NCBI GenBank assembly: GCA_024635815.1
Contig: JAGXIG010000102.1
Span: 1-17,089 of the forward strand
Reading direction: 5' to 3'
Length of the DNA stretch: 17,089 bases
Origin: Salegentibacter sp.
Lineage (GTDB): Bacteria > Bacteroidota > Bacteroidia > Flavobacteriales > Flavobacteriaceae
The notes under the pieces were generated by a model. It had not been told where the DNA came from. It did no database searches and saw nothing but the letters and a program-made list of their open reading frames with translations. The position numbers and the translations under genes are program-made. This document shows positions 1-7,787 of the stretch, piece by piece. The stretch's first letter is position 1. Each line of letters starts with the position of its first letter.

Positions 1-1187
1 GGATTGCCTTTGGTCAAAGCAAAATGATTAAAAAACCGGTTTCAGGATTTCTTCACGTTATTGTTTATGTAGGTTTTATAATTATAAATATTGAAGTTCT
101 TGAAATTATAATAGATGGATTGTTTGGCACTCACCGTATCCTTTCCTTTATGGGCGGTTTTTACGATGTGCTTATTGCTTCCTTTGAAGTCCTGGCATTA
201 TTTGTTTTAATTGGAGTAATCGTTTTCTGGATAAGAAGGAATATACTTAATATTTATCGTTTTTTAAGTCGGGAATTAAAAGGTTGGCCTAAAAATGACG
301 CCAATTACATTCTTTATTTTGAAATGGTACTTATGGTGCTTTTCCTGGTGATGAACGCTACAGATTATCAACTTCAGCTCAATGGAGCGCCACATTACGC
401 TAGTGAGGCAGGCATAACCGGAAGTTTTCCTATCAGCCAGTTTTTACTACCTATTTTTGACGGAATGAGCAATGTAACACTTATCATTTTTGAAAGAACA
501 GCTTGGTGGTTACATATTTTAGGGATTCTTTTCTTTTTGAATTACCTGTATTATTCCAAGCATTTGCATATTCTACTAGCTTTCCCAAATGTTTATTTTT
601 CAAAACTCCAGCCACAAGGAGAGATGAACAACCTACAATCGGTAACCGAAGAAGTTAAACTGATGATGGATCCCGACGCCGATCCTTTTGCTGCTCCGGC
701 AGAGGAAGAGGAAGGCGCCGAACCAGATAAATTTGGAGCCTCAGATGTTTTTGACCTTAACCAGGTGCAATTATTAAATTCCTATACCTGTACCGAATGT
801 GGAAGATGTACTGCAGAATGTCCCGCTAACCAAACCGGTAAAAAACTTTCTCCCAGGAAAATTATGATGGATACCCGTGACAGGCTGGAAGAGGTAGGAG
901 AGATCATCAATACAAAAGGGAAATACGAAGATAACGGCAAGCAATTGCTAGACGATTTTATCCTACGTGAAGAACTTTGGGCATGTACCACTTGTAATGC
1001 TTGTGTAGAAGCCTGCCCGGTTGGGATAGATCCACTTTCTATAATTTTAGATATGCGTCGTTATTTGGTGATGGAAGAAAGTGCCGCGCCTAACGAACTA
1101 GCCATTGCGATGACCAATATTGAAAACAATGGTGCACCCTGGCCTTACAACCAACAGGACAGATTGAACTGGGCGAAAGAAAATTAA
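1..1187 (+). CDS. Membrane-anchored 4Fe-4S dicluster protein, HdrE/HdrD-like (5' end outside window)
   Basis: Likely a membrane electron-transfer subunit passing electrons between quinone and a soluble partner. The reading frame is open to the left edge (from base 3, reading IAFGQSK before the first ATG at 24). That upstream peptide resembles the interior of flavobacterial homologues, so I treat the gene as 5'-truncated by the window and the ATG at 24 as internal. Numbering from that ATG, four hydrophobic segments lie near residues 8-30, 44-70, 96-112 and 157-185, with histidines (H11, H163) that could bind haem. An acidic linker (about 222-235) follows, then two ferredoxin motifs: C256-x2-C-x2-C-x3-C266P and C321-x2-C-x2-C-x3-C331P. 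The plan resembles heterodisulfide-reductase or glycolate-oxidase-type Fe-S modules. The next gene supplies the cysteine-rich CCG partner. The physiological substrate is unknown. Confidence 0.85.
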   Translation, partial: IAFGQSKMIKKPVSGFLHVIVYVGFIIINIEVLEIIIDGLFGTHRILSFMGGFYDVLIASFEVLALFVLIGVIVFWIRRNILNIYRFLSRELKGWPKNDANYILYFEMVLMVLFLVMNATDYQLQLNGAPHYASEAGITGSFPISQFLLPIFDGMSNVTLIIFERTAWWLHILGILFFLNYLYYSKHLHILLAFPNVYFSKLQPQGEMNNLQSVTEEVKLMMDPDADPFAAPAEEEEGAEPDKFGASDVFDLNQVQLLNSYTCTECGRCTAECPANQTGKKLSPRKIMMDTRDRLEEVGEIINTKGKYEDNGKQLLDDFILREELWACTTCNACVEACPVGIDPLSIILDMRRYLVMEESAAPNELAIAMTNIENNGAPWPYNQQDRLNWAKEN

Positions 1188-1270
1188 TTTTTCTGATAGC
1201 AAAACAAAATATTTTTTGGAATTACAAGACTCCCCAAAAGTCTTTTGAATAAAATTAAAAGGAATTAGAT

Positions 1271-2062
1271 ATGGCAGAAGCATTAAAAGTACCAACAATG
1301 GCCGAGTATATGGCTGAAGGCAAAAAACCAGAAGTCTTATTTTGGGTTGGTTGCGCCGGTAGTTTTGATGATAGGGCAAAAAAGATCACCAAAGCTTTTG
1401 TAAAACTTTTACATGAAGCGGGTGTAGATTTTGCTGTTTTGGGAACTGAAGAAAGTTGTACAGGAGATCCGGCAAAACGGGCTGGAAACGAATTTCTTTT
1501 CCAAATGCAAGCTGCGACAAATATTGAAGTACTTAACGGTTATGAAATAGAAAAAGTGGTAACAGCTTGTCCGCACTGCTTTAATACCATAAAAAATGAA
1601 TATCCTGCCTTAGGTGGGAATTACGAAGTGATGCACCACACCCAATTTTTAAAAGCCCTTTTAAATGAGGGAAAATTAAAGGTTGAAGGCGGAAAATTTA
1701 AAGGAAAACGTATCACTTTCCATGATCCTTGCTATTTAGGCCGTGCTAACGGGGAATATGAAGCACCTCGCGATTTACTAAGAAAACTGGAAGTAGAGCT
1801 CGTAGAAATGCGTAAATGCAAATCTAACGGACTTTGTTGCGGTGCCGGTGGTGGACAGATGTTTAAAGAACCAGAACCTGGTAATAAAGACATTAATATT
1901 GAACGTACCGAGCAGGCTATGGAAGTGAAACCTGAAGTTATTGCTGCTGGTTGTCCGTTTTGCAATACGATGATGACAGATGGAGTAAAAGGAAAAAATC
2001 AAGAAGATAGCGTAGCAGTAATGGACGTTGCTGAACTTATTGCAAACGCACACGATCTTTAA
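1271..2062 (+). CDS. Cysteine-rich CCG-domain (Fe-S)-binding protein, HdrB/GlpC-like
   Basis: A soluble protein of 263 residues with two cysteine-rich (CCG) modules, as in heterodisulfide reductase subunit B, GlpC and LutA/LldE-type proteins. Module one has C63 and C100-P-H-C103. Module two has C154 (in DPCYLGR), C189-C190-G in the classical CCG motif and C228-P-F-C231. In characterised relatives such modules bind a non-cubane [4Fe-4S] cluster or a zinc and form the catalytic or electron-accepting site. The gene follows the membrane Fe-S gene after 83 nt and almost certainly works with it. A small hairpin, AAGACT/AGTCTT at 1226-1244, lies in the gap. The start at 1271 has the purine run AAAAGGAATTAG just upstream. 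The physiological reaction cannot be read from sequence. Confidence 0.85.
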   Translation: MAEALKVPTMAEYMAEGKKPEVLFWVGCAGSFDDRAKKITKAFVKLLHEAGVDFAVLGTEESCTGDPAKRAGNEFLFQMQAATNIEVLNGYEIEKVVTACPHCFNTIKNEYPALGGNYEVMHHTQFLKALLNEGKLKVEGGKFKGKRITFHDPCYLGRANGEYEAPRDLLRKLEVELVEMRKCKSNGLCCGAGGGQMFKEPEPGNKDINIERTEQAMEVKPEVIAAGCPFCNTMMTDGVKGKNQEDSVAVMDVAELIANAHDL

Positions 2063-2138
2063 TCTCTCATTGAGGGTTTAATTCCCCGAGGCGCCTGCCC
2101 GAATCATTCAGACGGGTTTGCCCCGAGGTTCCTGATTA
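2061..2138. repeat. Dispersed hairpin-rich intergenic repeat, family 1, copy A
   Basis: Bases 2061-2092 match 15286-15317 at 31 of 32 positions, and 2125-2138 match 15372-15385 at 13 of 14. The middle (2095-2111) is the exact reverse complement of 13515-13531. The outer arms TTTAATC (2058-2064) and GATTAAA (2134-2140) are inverted. The inner part can fold through CCCG/CGGG and CCTCGGGG-type arms. The element begins on the stop codon of the preceding Fe-S gene. Confidence 0.8.
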
Positions 2139-2167
2139 AATTATTCAATAACAAGATTATTTAATTG

Positions 2168-2206
2168 AAAAAGCTTGAGAATTCTTCTCAGGCTTTTTAG
2201 TTTTTT
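2168..2206 (+). terminator. Intrinsic terminator after the Fe-S gene pair
   Basis: A 14-bp stem (2168-2181 with 2185-2198, one G-U pair) closes a TTC loop. It is followed by AG and a run of seven T at 2201-2207. The stem starts with A5 and ends with T5, so it could act in both directions. It fits as the end of the Fe-S transcript, ahead of the promoter at 2258. Confidence 0.8.
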
Positions 2207-2257
2207 TAATCACACTTATTGAATAAAAAAAGCAAACGTTAAAAGCAAAAACTATAC

Positions 2258-2287
2258 TTGACACAACAGCTAAATCAGTTAATTTTG
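2258..2287 (+). promoter_or_regulatory. Bacteroidota-type promoter for the 2311-5723 gene pair
   Basis: A -33 element TTG at 2258-2260 is separated by exactly 19 nt from a -7 element TAATTTTG at 2280-2287, matching TTG-N19-TAnnTTTG of Bacteroidota sigma-70-type promoters. Transcription would start near 2294, giving a leader of about 16 nt before the ATG at 2311. This is the best promoter match in the window. Confidence 0.65.
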
Positions 2288-2310
2288 TAAAAATATAATT
2301 TCAGCAATTT

Positions 2311-2796
2311 ATGTTAGTACCATTCGAAAATCTACCCGATTCTTCAAGGGTTTGGATATACCAGGCAAACCGTTCTTTTTCTACTGAGGAGTTGGAAGAA
2401 ATACAATACCGTCTAGACCAGTTCGTTACACAATGGACTGCTCATGGAGCCGATTTACAGGCCGGTTACCTCATTAAATACAAGCGATTCATAATTCTGG
2501 CATTAGATCAGGAAATGAATGCAGCAACTGGTTGCTCAATAGATGCTTCTGTGCATTTTATTCAGCAATTGGAGAAAGAATTCAATGTAGATCTTCTGGA
2601 TAAGATGAATGTTTCCTACAAACAGGGAGAATTCATAGCATATAAAACGCTTTCAGATTTTAGAAAAATGGCCAAACAAAAAGCCGTATCGCCTAAAACT
2701 ATCGTTTTTAATAATCTCGTAAACAATAAAGCCGAATTTCTTTCAGATTGGGAAGTTCCTGCTTCTGAAAGTTGGCATAATCGTTTCCTTAATTGA
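2311..2796 (+). CDS. Conserved flavobacterial protein of unknown function (often labelled 'ABC transporter ATPase')
   Basis: A soluble protein of 161 residues with no signal peptide or membrane segment. I recognise it as a protein conserved in Flavobacteriia that databases often call 'ABC transporter ATPase'. That label is not supported here: there is no Walker A (GxxGxGKS/T), no LSGGQ signature and no Walker B. Visible features are a mixed alpha/beta composition and a W/F-rich C-terminus (WEVPASESWHNRF, about residues 147-159). It has its own promoter with a very short leader. Its TGA stop overlaps the ATG of the GH3/serine hydrolase gene (TGATG), which implies translational coupling and a related role, perhaps in the envelope. 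The function is unknown. Confidence 0.85.
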   Translation: MLVPFENLPDSSRVWIYQANRSFSTEELEEIQYRLDQFVTQWTAHGADLQAGYLIKYKRFIILALDQEMNAATGCSIDASVHFIQQLEKEFNVDLLDKMNVSYKQGEFIAYKTLSDFRKMAKQKAVSPKTIVFNNLVNNKAEFLSDWEVPASESWHNRFLN

Positions 2797-5723
2797 TGAA
2801 ACTTATCTTTACTCCGAAAATCTTTCTCTTAACCTGCTTTCTTTTTGTTTCTTCCCAGCTTTTCTCGCAAAATAATCCTTTGCTTTCTGAAGACGCTGAA
2901 GCCCAAAAAAAGTGGGTAGATAGCGTATACAATGCAATGAGCCTTAAAGAAAAAATAGGGCAATTATTTATGGTAAGTGTTGCTTCAGAAAGTGGTGAAA
3001 CTTTTATAAATAAGGCAAGAAAACAAATTTCCGAAGAATATATTGGAGGGATTATTTTTTCTAAAGGAGGGCCTGGAAGACAGGCAAAATTAACCAATGA
3101 ATTCCAGCAACTTTCCAGAACACCTCTTCTTATAGGAATGGATGCCGAATGGGGACTGGCTATGCGACTGGATTCTACCTTCGCGTTACCCTGGAATATG
3201 ACCCTGGGCGCTATTCAGGATAATAATTTAGTTGAAGAAGCTGGTGCTGCAATTTCCCGCCACACCAAAAGATTAGGCGTTCACATTAATTTTGCACCGG
3301 TAGTAGACATTAATACCAATGCGAACAACCCGATAATTGGAAACCGTAGTTTCGGAGAAAATAAAATAAATGTAACCGAAAAATCTTACGCCTTTATGAG
3401 GGGAATGCATCGGGTAGGTTCATTATCTAGTGCCAAGCATTTTCCCGGCCACGGAGACACTGATACAGATTCGCATAAAACCTTACCTACTATTCCGTTT
3501 TCCAAAGAAAGACTGGATAGTTTAGAATTGTACCCATATTATCCTTTGATCACCCACGGACTTTCCAGTGTGATGGTCGCTCATTTAAATATACCGGCGC
3601 TTCAGGAAAATAGAAATACACCATCTTCTCTTTCCAAAGCGGTAATCACAGATCTTCTAAAGGAAAAAATGAATTTTGAAGGCTTGGTTTTTACCGATGC
3701 GCTCAATATGAAGGGTCTTACAAATAGCACCGAAACCGGAGATGCCGAATTAAGAGCATTTCTGGCAGGTAATGATATGCTTTTAATGCCAGAAAATATT
3801 GAAGTTGCTTCGGAGGTTTTAATTAACGCGTTTAAAAATAATATTATTAGCCCCGGGAGATTGGCACATTCTGTAAAAAAGATACTTCAGGCAAAATATA
3901 AAGCCGGCCTGCATCAACAGAAATTAGTACAGGAAAATTTCCTTTCCGAAGAATTAAATACCGTGCGAGATCAGGTTTTGTTAGAAGAACTTTATGAAAA
4001 TGCACTTACACTTATAAAAAATAACAAAGGTGTTTTACCGGTTAAAGATCTTGATGATACCAAAATCGCTTATGTAAATTTTGGAGATGCAAATGGCAGT
4101 CCTTTTTTAAAAGAATTAAAGAGATACGCACATATAGATTGGGTTTCTGCGGTAAGGCTAAATGATTTACAGGAGAAACTAGCCAACTATGATTTGGTGA
4201 TTTTAGGTTATCATAAATCGAACAACAACCCCTGGACCTCTTATAAATTTTCATCGGGGGAATTGCATTGGATCAGTCAAATTTCCAAAGAAAATAAAAC
4301 GGTTCTTAGCCTTTTTTCAAGTCCGTATGCATTAAGTGAACTACGCGGACTCAATGAATTGGATGGGATTTTGGTTAATTATCAAAACCACACAATTGCA
4401 CAGGAAAAAGCTGCTCAATTAATATTTGGGGCTATTGACGCCAGAGGAAAGCTTCCTGTAAGTATAGGCAATAATTTTCCGGAAGGCACCGGTTATCAAA
4501 CAAAAAGCCTTGATAGATTAGCTTACGGTTTACCGGAAAGTGTTGGTCTAAATTCTTATAAATTAAATAGAATAGACAGCATAATTACTGAAGCCATCGA
4601 TAAAGAAATGACCCCGGGAGCTCAAATTCTAATAGCCAGAAAAGGGAAAATTGTTTATAATAAAAACTTTGGTCACCATACTTACGATAAGGAAATCCCG
4701 GTTTCAGATACTTCGGTTTACGATCTGGCTTCTTTGACTAAAATCCTGGCTACTTTACCGCTTATTATGGAGCAGGAGGAAGAAGGTATTGTAAGTTTTG
4801 ATACCAAGTTGGAAGAAATGATGCCGGTTTTTCAGAATTCGAATAAAGCTAATATTGGTCTACAAGATATGTTAATGCACTATGCGCGATTAAAATCCTG
4901 GATACCGTTTCATATAAATACCATAGACCGAAAAACAAGGCAACCTTCTGAAATTTATTTCCATAAAACGCCTTCAGCCGAATTCAATACAAAAGTTGCC
5001 AACGAGATGTATCTTAGAAACGATATGCAGGATACCATTATCAATATCATTAAGGACAGCGATTTAGAACGGCGTTTGGATTATAAGTATAGCGATTTAC
5101 CATTTTATATTCTTAAATATTATCTTGAAGGTTATTATGGACAAACCCTGCATAACCTTACGCAGGAGAAAATTTATAAACCTTTAGGAGCTACACATAC
5201 CGGTTATTTGCCAACTACAAGATTTCCATTAAAACAAATTGTACCGACTGAAATTGATAAACTTTGGCGCAGGCAACTTATTCATGGCGTGGTTCACGAT
5301 CAGGGCGCAGCTTTACAGGGCGGAATTGGCGGTCACGCCGGGCTTTTTAGCAATGCTAATGATGTCGCTAAAATAATGCAGTTTTATCTTAATGATGGGA
5401 ACTATGGAGGTAAAAGATACCTTAATGAAGAAACTATTGCTAAATTCAATACTTGTTATTATTGTGAGGAAAATGTAAGGCGTGGTGTTGGTTTCGACAA
5501 ACCACAGCTGGGAAGTTCAGGGCCAACCTGTAATTGTTTATCTATGCAAAGTTTTGGTCATAGTGGCTTTACAGGTACCTTTGCATGGGCAGATCCCGAA
5601 GAAGAAATTGTTTATGTATTTTTGTCTAACAGAACTTTTCCCGATTCTACCAATAGAAAGTTGATTAGGGAAGATGTTAGGTCAAGAATACAGGAAGTTA
5701 TTTATGAATCTATAGATTTTTAG
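2796..5723 (+). CDS. Secreted NagZ-like GH3 glycosidase fused to an AmiE-like serine hydrolase (beta-lactamase fold)
   Basis: Probable exported bifunctional peptidoglycan-fragment hydrolase. I use the ATG at 2796, which overlaps the upstream stop, rather than a TTG one codon earlier; this gives 975 residues. Residues 1-25 look like a Sec signal peptide with no convincing lipobox. Residues about 35-360 are a GH3 N-terminal domain with K214-HFPGHGD...D225-S-H227, the NagZ-specific acid/base loop, and the nucleophile D301 in FTDALNMKGL. Residues about 395-560 resemble the GH3 C-terminal domain. Residues about 585-965 are a serine hydrolase: SLTK (S646, K649), Y765-S-D, V833-H-D and GGHAGLFS (H847). 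In Bacillus subtilis NagZ and AmiE are separate neighbouring genes that take GlcNAc and then the peptide off MurNAc-containing fragments. The fusion suggests both steps in one protein; this is inferred. The second active site could instead be an esterase or D-aminopeptidase. Confidence 0.88.
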   Translation: MKLIFTPKIFLLTCFLFVSSQLFSQNNPLLSEDAEAQKKWVDSVYNAMSLKEKIGQLFMVSVASESGETFINKARKQISEEYIGGIIFSKGGPGRQAKLTNEFQQLSRTPLLIGMDAEWGLAMRLDSTFALPWNMTLGAIQDNNLVEEAGAAISRHTKRLGVHINFAPVVDINTNANNPIIGNRSFGENKINVTEKSYAFMRGMHRVGSLSSAKHFPGHGDTDTDSHKTLPTIPFSKERLDSLELYPYYPLITHGLSSVMVAHLNIPALQENRNTPSSLSKAVITDLLKEKMNFEGLVFTDALNMKGLTNSTETGDAELRAFLAGNDMLLMPENIEVASEVLINAFKNNIISPGRLAHSVKKILQAKYKAGLHQQKLVQENFLSEELNTVRDQVLLEELYENALTLIKNNKGVLPVKDLDDTKIAYVNFGDANGSPFLKELKRYAHIDWVSAVRLNDLQEKLANYDLVILGYHKSNNNPWTSYKFSSGELHWISQISKENKTVLSLFSSPYALSELRGLNELDGILVNYQNHTIAQEKAAQLIFGAIDARGKLPVSIGNNFPEGTGYQTKSLDRLAYGLPESVGLNSYKLNRIDSIITEAIDKEMTPGAQILIARKGKIVYNKNFGHHTYDKEIPVSDTSVYDLASLTKILATLPLIMEQEEEGIVSFDTKLEEMMPVFQNSNKANIGLQDMLMHYARLKSWIPFHINTIDRKTRQPSEIYFHKTPSAEFNTKVANEMYLRNDMQDTIINIIKDSDLERRLDYKYSDLPFYILKYYLEGYYGQTLHNLTQEKIYKPLGATHTGYLPTTRFPLKQIVPTEIDKLWRRQLIHGVVHDQGAALQGGIGGHAGLFSNANDVAKIMQFYLNDGNYGGKRYLNEETIAKFNTCYYCEENVRRGVGFDKPQLGSSGPTCNCLSMQSFGHSGFTGTFAWADPEEEIVYVFLSNRTFPDSTNRKLIREDVRSRIQEVIYESIDF

Positions 5724-5750
5724 CCGACATATTCCAGGCAAGCAAATAAC

Positions 5751-5782
5751 TTCGGGTACGAGTACACGAGACTTTAAATTTG
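5751..5782 (+). promoter_or_regulatory. Possible promoter for bshA
   Basis: TAAATTTG at 5775-5782 fits the Bacteroidota -7 consensus TAnnTTTG. TTCG at 5751-5754, 20 nt upstream, is an imperfect -33 element. The start would be near 5789, leaving about 55 nt before the ATG at 5845. The rest of the 121-nt gap holds a short TCAC/GTGA hairpin near 5820 and no gene. Confidence 0.4.
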
Positions 5783-5844
5783 AAAATTATAAAATTCGGC
5801 GCTTGCGTCGCTATATTCTCACTTAGTGAATAAAATAAAACTTG

Positions 5845-6978
5845 ATGAAAATAGCCATTGTTTGTTATCCTACCTTTGGAGGTAGTGGAGTGGTAGCCAC
5901 AGAGCTGGGCCTTGCCCTTGCGAAACGCGGTCACGAAATACATTTTGTAACCTACAGTCATCCTGTTCGTTTAGATCAACTTTCCAGCAATGTGCGATTT
6001 CACGAAGTACATGTGCCAGAATATCCGCTTTTTCATTATCAGCCTTATGAACTTGCATTGAGCAGTAAACTGGTAAATGTTGTAAAGCAATTTGGAATTG
6101 AACTTCTGCACGTTCACTATGCAATTCCACACGCTTATGCCGGTTATATGGCTAAAAAAATGCTTGCTGAAGAAGGCATAACATTACCCATGGTTACAAC
6201 ACTTCACGGAACCGACATCACTTTAGTTGGAAATCACCCTTTCTACAAACCAGCGGTAACTTTTAGCATAAATAATAGCGATGTCGTGACTTCGGTTTCT
6301 AAAAGTTTAAAAGAAGACACCTTGAAATTCTTCAAAATTAGAAATGAAATTGAAGTAGTTCCCAATTTTATTGATTGCAGCAAATACGACAAAAAAGAGT
6401 TTACCGATTGCCAGCGGGAAATGATGGCCGATAAAAAAGAAAAAATCATCACCCACATTAGTAATTTCAGAAAAGTAAAGCGAATAGATGATGTAATCCG
6501 AATCTTTTATGAAATTCAGAAGAAAATAGATGCCAAATTAATGATGGTAGGCGAAGGTCCTGAAAAAGAAATGGCAGAAGATTTAGCCGATGAACTCAAT
6601 ATTGCAGATAAAGTGATGTTTTTAGGAGAAAGCCACGAAATAGACAAGATTCTGTGTTTTTCAGATTTATTTCTGCTGCCTTCAGAAAAAGAAAGTTTTG
6701 GTCTTTCAGCATTAGAAGCAATGGTTAATGGTGTTGCCGTAATTTCTACTAATACCGGTGGTCTTCCGGAAGTTAATCAACATGGTATTTCGGGCTATTT
6801 AAGTAATGTGGGAGATGTACAGGAAATGGCTGCAAACTCCTTAAAAATACTCGAGAATGAAGAAACCCTGGAGGAATTTAAGAACAACGCCCGAAAAGTT
6901 GCCGAAAAATTCGATATAAAAAATGTAATGCCGCTTTATGAAGATATTTATGAAAAGGCTTTACAAACTACGGTATAA
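5845..6978 (+). CDS. bshA: N-acetyl-alpha-D-glucosaminyl L-malate synthase BshA
   Basis: Cytoplasmic GT4 glycosyltransferase of 377 residues that joins GlcNAc from UDP-GlcNAc to L-malate, the first step of bacillithiol synthesis. The N-terminus MKIAIVCYPTFGGSGVVAT is the characteristic BshA opening. HVHYAIPHA and TTLHGTDITLVG follow in the N-terminal Rossmann domain, then VGEGPE. The GT4 nucleotide-sugar motif E-x7-E is E283-SFGLSAL-E291. I chose the ATG at 5845 because it gives the canonical N-terminus; a TTG one codon earlier is also open. The length is normal for BshA. The gene has its own candidate promoter, is separated from the upstream hydrolase by 121 nt, and is closed downstream by a hairpin-rich repeat. 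bshB and bshC are not in the window. Confidence 0.95.
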   Translation: MKIAIVCYPTFGGSGVVATELGLALAKRGHEIHFVTYSHPVRLDQLSSNVRFHEVHVPEYPLFHYQPYELALSSKLVNVVKQFGIELLHVHYAIPHAYAGYMAKKMLAEEGITLPMVTTLHGTDITLVGNHPFYKPAVTFSINNSDVVTSVSKSLKEDTLKFFKIRNEIEVVPNFIDCSKYDKKEFTDCQREMMADKKEKIITHISNFRKVKRIDDVIRIFYEIQKKIDAKLMMVGEGPEKEMAEDLADELNIADKVMFLGESHEIDKILCFSDLFLLPSEKESFGLSALEAMVNGVAVISTNTGGLPEVNQHGISGYLSNVGDVQEMAANSLKILENEETLEEFKNNARKVAEKFDIKNVMPLYEDIYEKALQTTV

Positions 6979-6983
6979 AAAAA

Positions 6984-7121
6984 GCTGTTTAAAAAGTTTC
7001 CTCGTTTCGTCAAGCTGAACTTGGTTCAGCTTCTAACTTGTATTTAATATTTACAAGTTAGTTCCTGTACTAATCCCGAAACTTCGGGACAGGATGACAA
7101 TTGAAAAACTTTTTAAACAGC
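6984..7121. repeat. Dispersed intergenic element, family 2, intact copy with 16-bp terminal inverted repeats
   Basis: Perfect 16-bp inverted ends (6984-6999 and 7106-7121, GCTGTTTAAAAAGTTT) bound a 138-bp element. Inside are three perfect hairpins: AAGCTGAAC/GTTCAGCTT (7012-7020, 7024-7032), TAACTTGTA/TACAAGTTA (7034-7042, 7052-7060) and TCCCGAA/TTCGGGA (7074-7080, 7083-7089), the last extended by CCTG/CAGG. Bases 7005-7041 match the reverse complement of 16879-16915 at 36 of 37 positions. It lies between the converging stops of bshA and the outer-membrane gene, 5 nt after bshA, and may terminate transcripts from both sides. No ORF is present. The architecture resembles a MITE; mobility is inferred. 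Confidence 0.85.
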
Positions 7122-7146
7122 CTATTACTTTAATTTTGTCTATTCA

Positions 7147-7647
7147 CTAGAACTGGTATCTAACTCCCAATGCGATATCTGGAGAAAAATCATTTAGTAC
7201 AGCGTTATCACTAAAGAATCCAAATTCTGGTCTAAAGTCTAACGAAATCAATAAAGGGATATCAAAGTTATATTCAATACCTATATCCCCAGCAAGGAAT
7301 AAATAAGTGCCACTATCTTCATCGCGAAATTCGCGATTTGCATCAACGCCTAATATTCCTGCACCGGCACCTACATACCAGTTAAATCCACCTTCAATAT
7401 TCCACACCCATTGGTAAATTCCGGTAAGTTTGAATGCATCATACTTGCTATTATCACGCCATCCAAGATCTAGTTCCAAACGGTTATTGTCAGTACCTAA
7501 GGCTCTTTGGTAAGAGATTTCCGCTCCAACGCCATCACCACCACCAAATCGCAGTCCAAGGGCATTATCTGAAATAGTTTGAGCTTCAGCCTGATTATAA
7601 AATGTAGCGCCGATTACAAAAGCGGCAAGTAAAATTAATTTCTTCAT
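7147..7647 (-). CDS. Small outer-membrane beta-barrel protein
   Basis: A predicted outer-membrane protein of 166 residues from the chosen ATG at 7647. The frame is open to 7674, but the start at 7647 (MKKLILLAAFVIGATF) gives a clean Sec signal peptide with cleavage after AEA, just before Q. The mature part alternates polar and aromatic residues in strands separated by Gly/Asp-rich turns. It contains LGLRFGGGDG, a membrane-style WVWNIEGGFNWYVGAGAGI segment and a C-terminal GVRYQF. The terminal Phe is the usual barrel-assembly signal. The size and glycine pattern fit an eight-stranded OmpA/OmpW/PagP-like barrel with no enzymatic motif, so it is probably structural or a narrow pore. It converges on bshA and diverges from the FAD dehydrogenase gene across 140 nt. 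Confidence 0.8.
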   Translation of the reverse strand: MKKLILLAAFVIGATFYNQAEAQTISDNALGLRFGGGDGVGAEISYQRALGTDNNRLELDLGWRDNSKYDAFKLTGIYQWVWNIEGGFNWYVGAGAGILGVDANREFRDEDSGTYLFLAGDIGIEYNFDIPLLISLDFRPEFGFFSDNAVLNDFSPDIALGVRYQF

Positions 7648-7671
7648 ACTTAGTGTTTTTAGAATTGTTAG

Positions 7672-7679
7672 CAAATTTA
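7672..7679 (-). promoter_or_regulatory. Candidate -7 promoter element for the outer-membrane protein
   Basis: Read on the minus strand, 7679 to 7672 is TAAATTTG, a full match to TAnnTTTG. It would start transcription about 18 nt before the ATG at 7647, which also supports that start over the upstream one at 7674. A -33 element at the right spacing is not clear (TTTC, 18 nt upstream, is the nearest). Confidence 0.4.
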
Positions 7680-7787
7680 AATGTTAAAACACCACTTGAA
7701 ACGTGGGCAAAGCCAATCTATTGTTAATATTGTTTAAAAATCTGTTAAGCGTATTAGGGGGAATTTTTCTATTTTTAACCCAATATT

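Noticed and set aside
24..26. ATG at 24 as the true start of the first gene
   Set aside because: The frame stays open to the left edge, and the peptide before it resembles the interior of homologues, so the gene most likely starts outside the window.
2311..2796. ABC transporter ATPase
   Set aside because: No Walker A, Walker B or LSGGQ motif can be seen; the name appears to be a propagated database label.
2793..2798. TTG start one codon before the GH3 fusion gene, and likewise at 5842 before bshA
   Set aside because: An ATG follows directly in both cases and gives the usual N-terminus; at 2796 it overlaps the upstream stop as expected for coupling.
5724..5844. A further copy of repeat family 1 before bshA
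   Set aside because: It shares only short AT-rich words (such as AATTATAAAAT) with the copy at 15286 and lacks the CCTCG and TCGGG hairpin modules.
7648..7674. Upstream start for the outer-membrane protein
   Set aside because: It would put nine residues before a clean signal peptide, and the -7 box at 7672-7679 overlaps it, so transcripts would start downstream.
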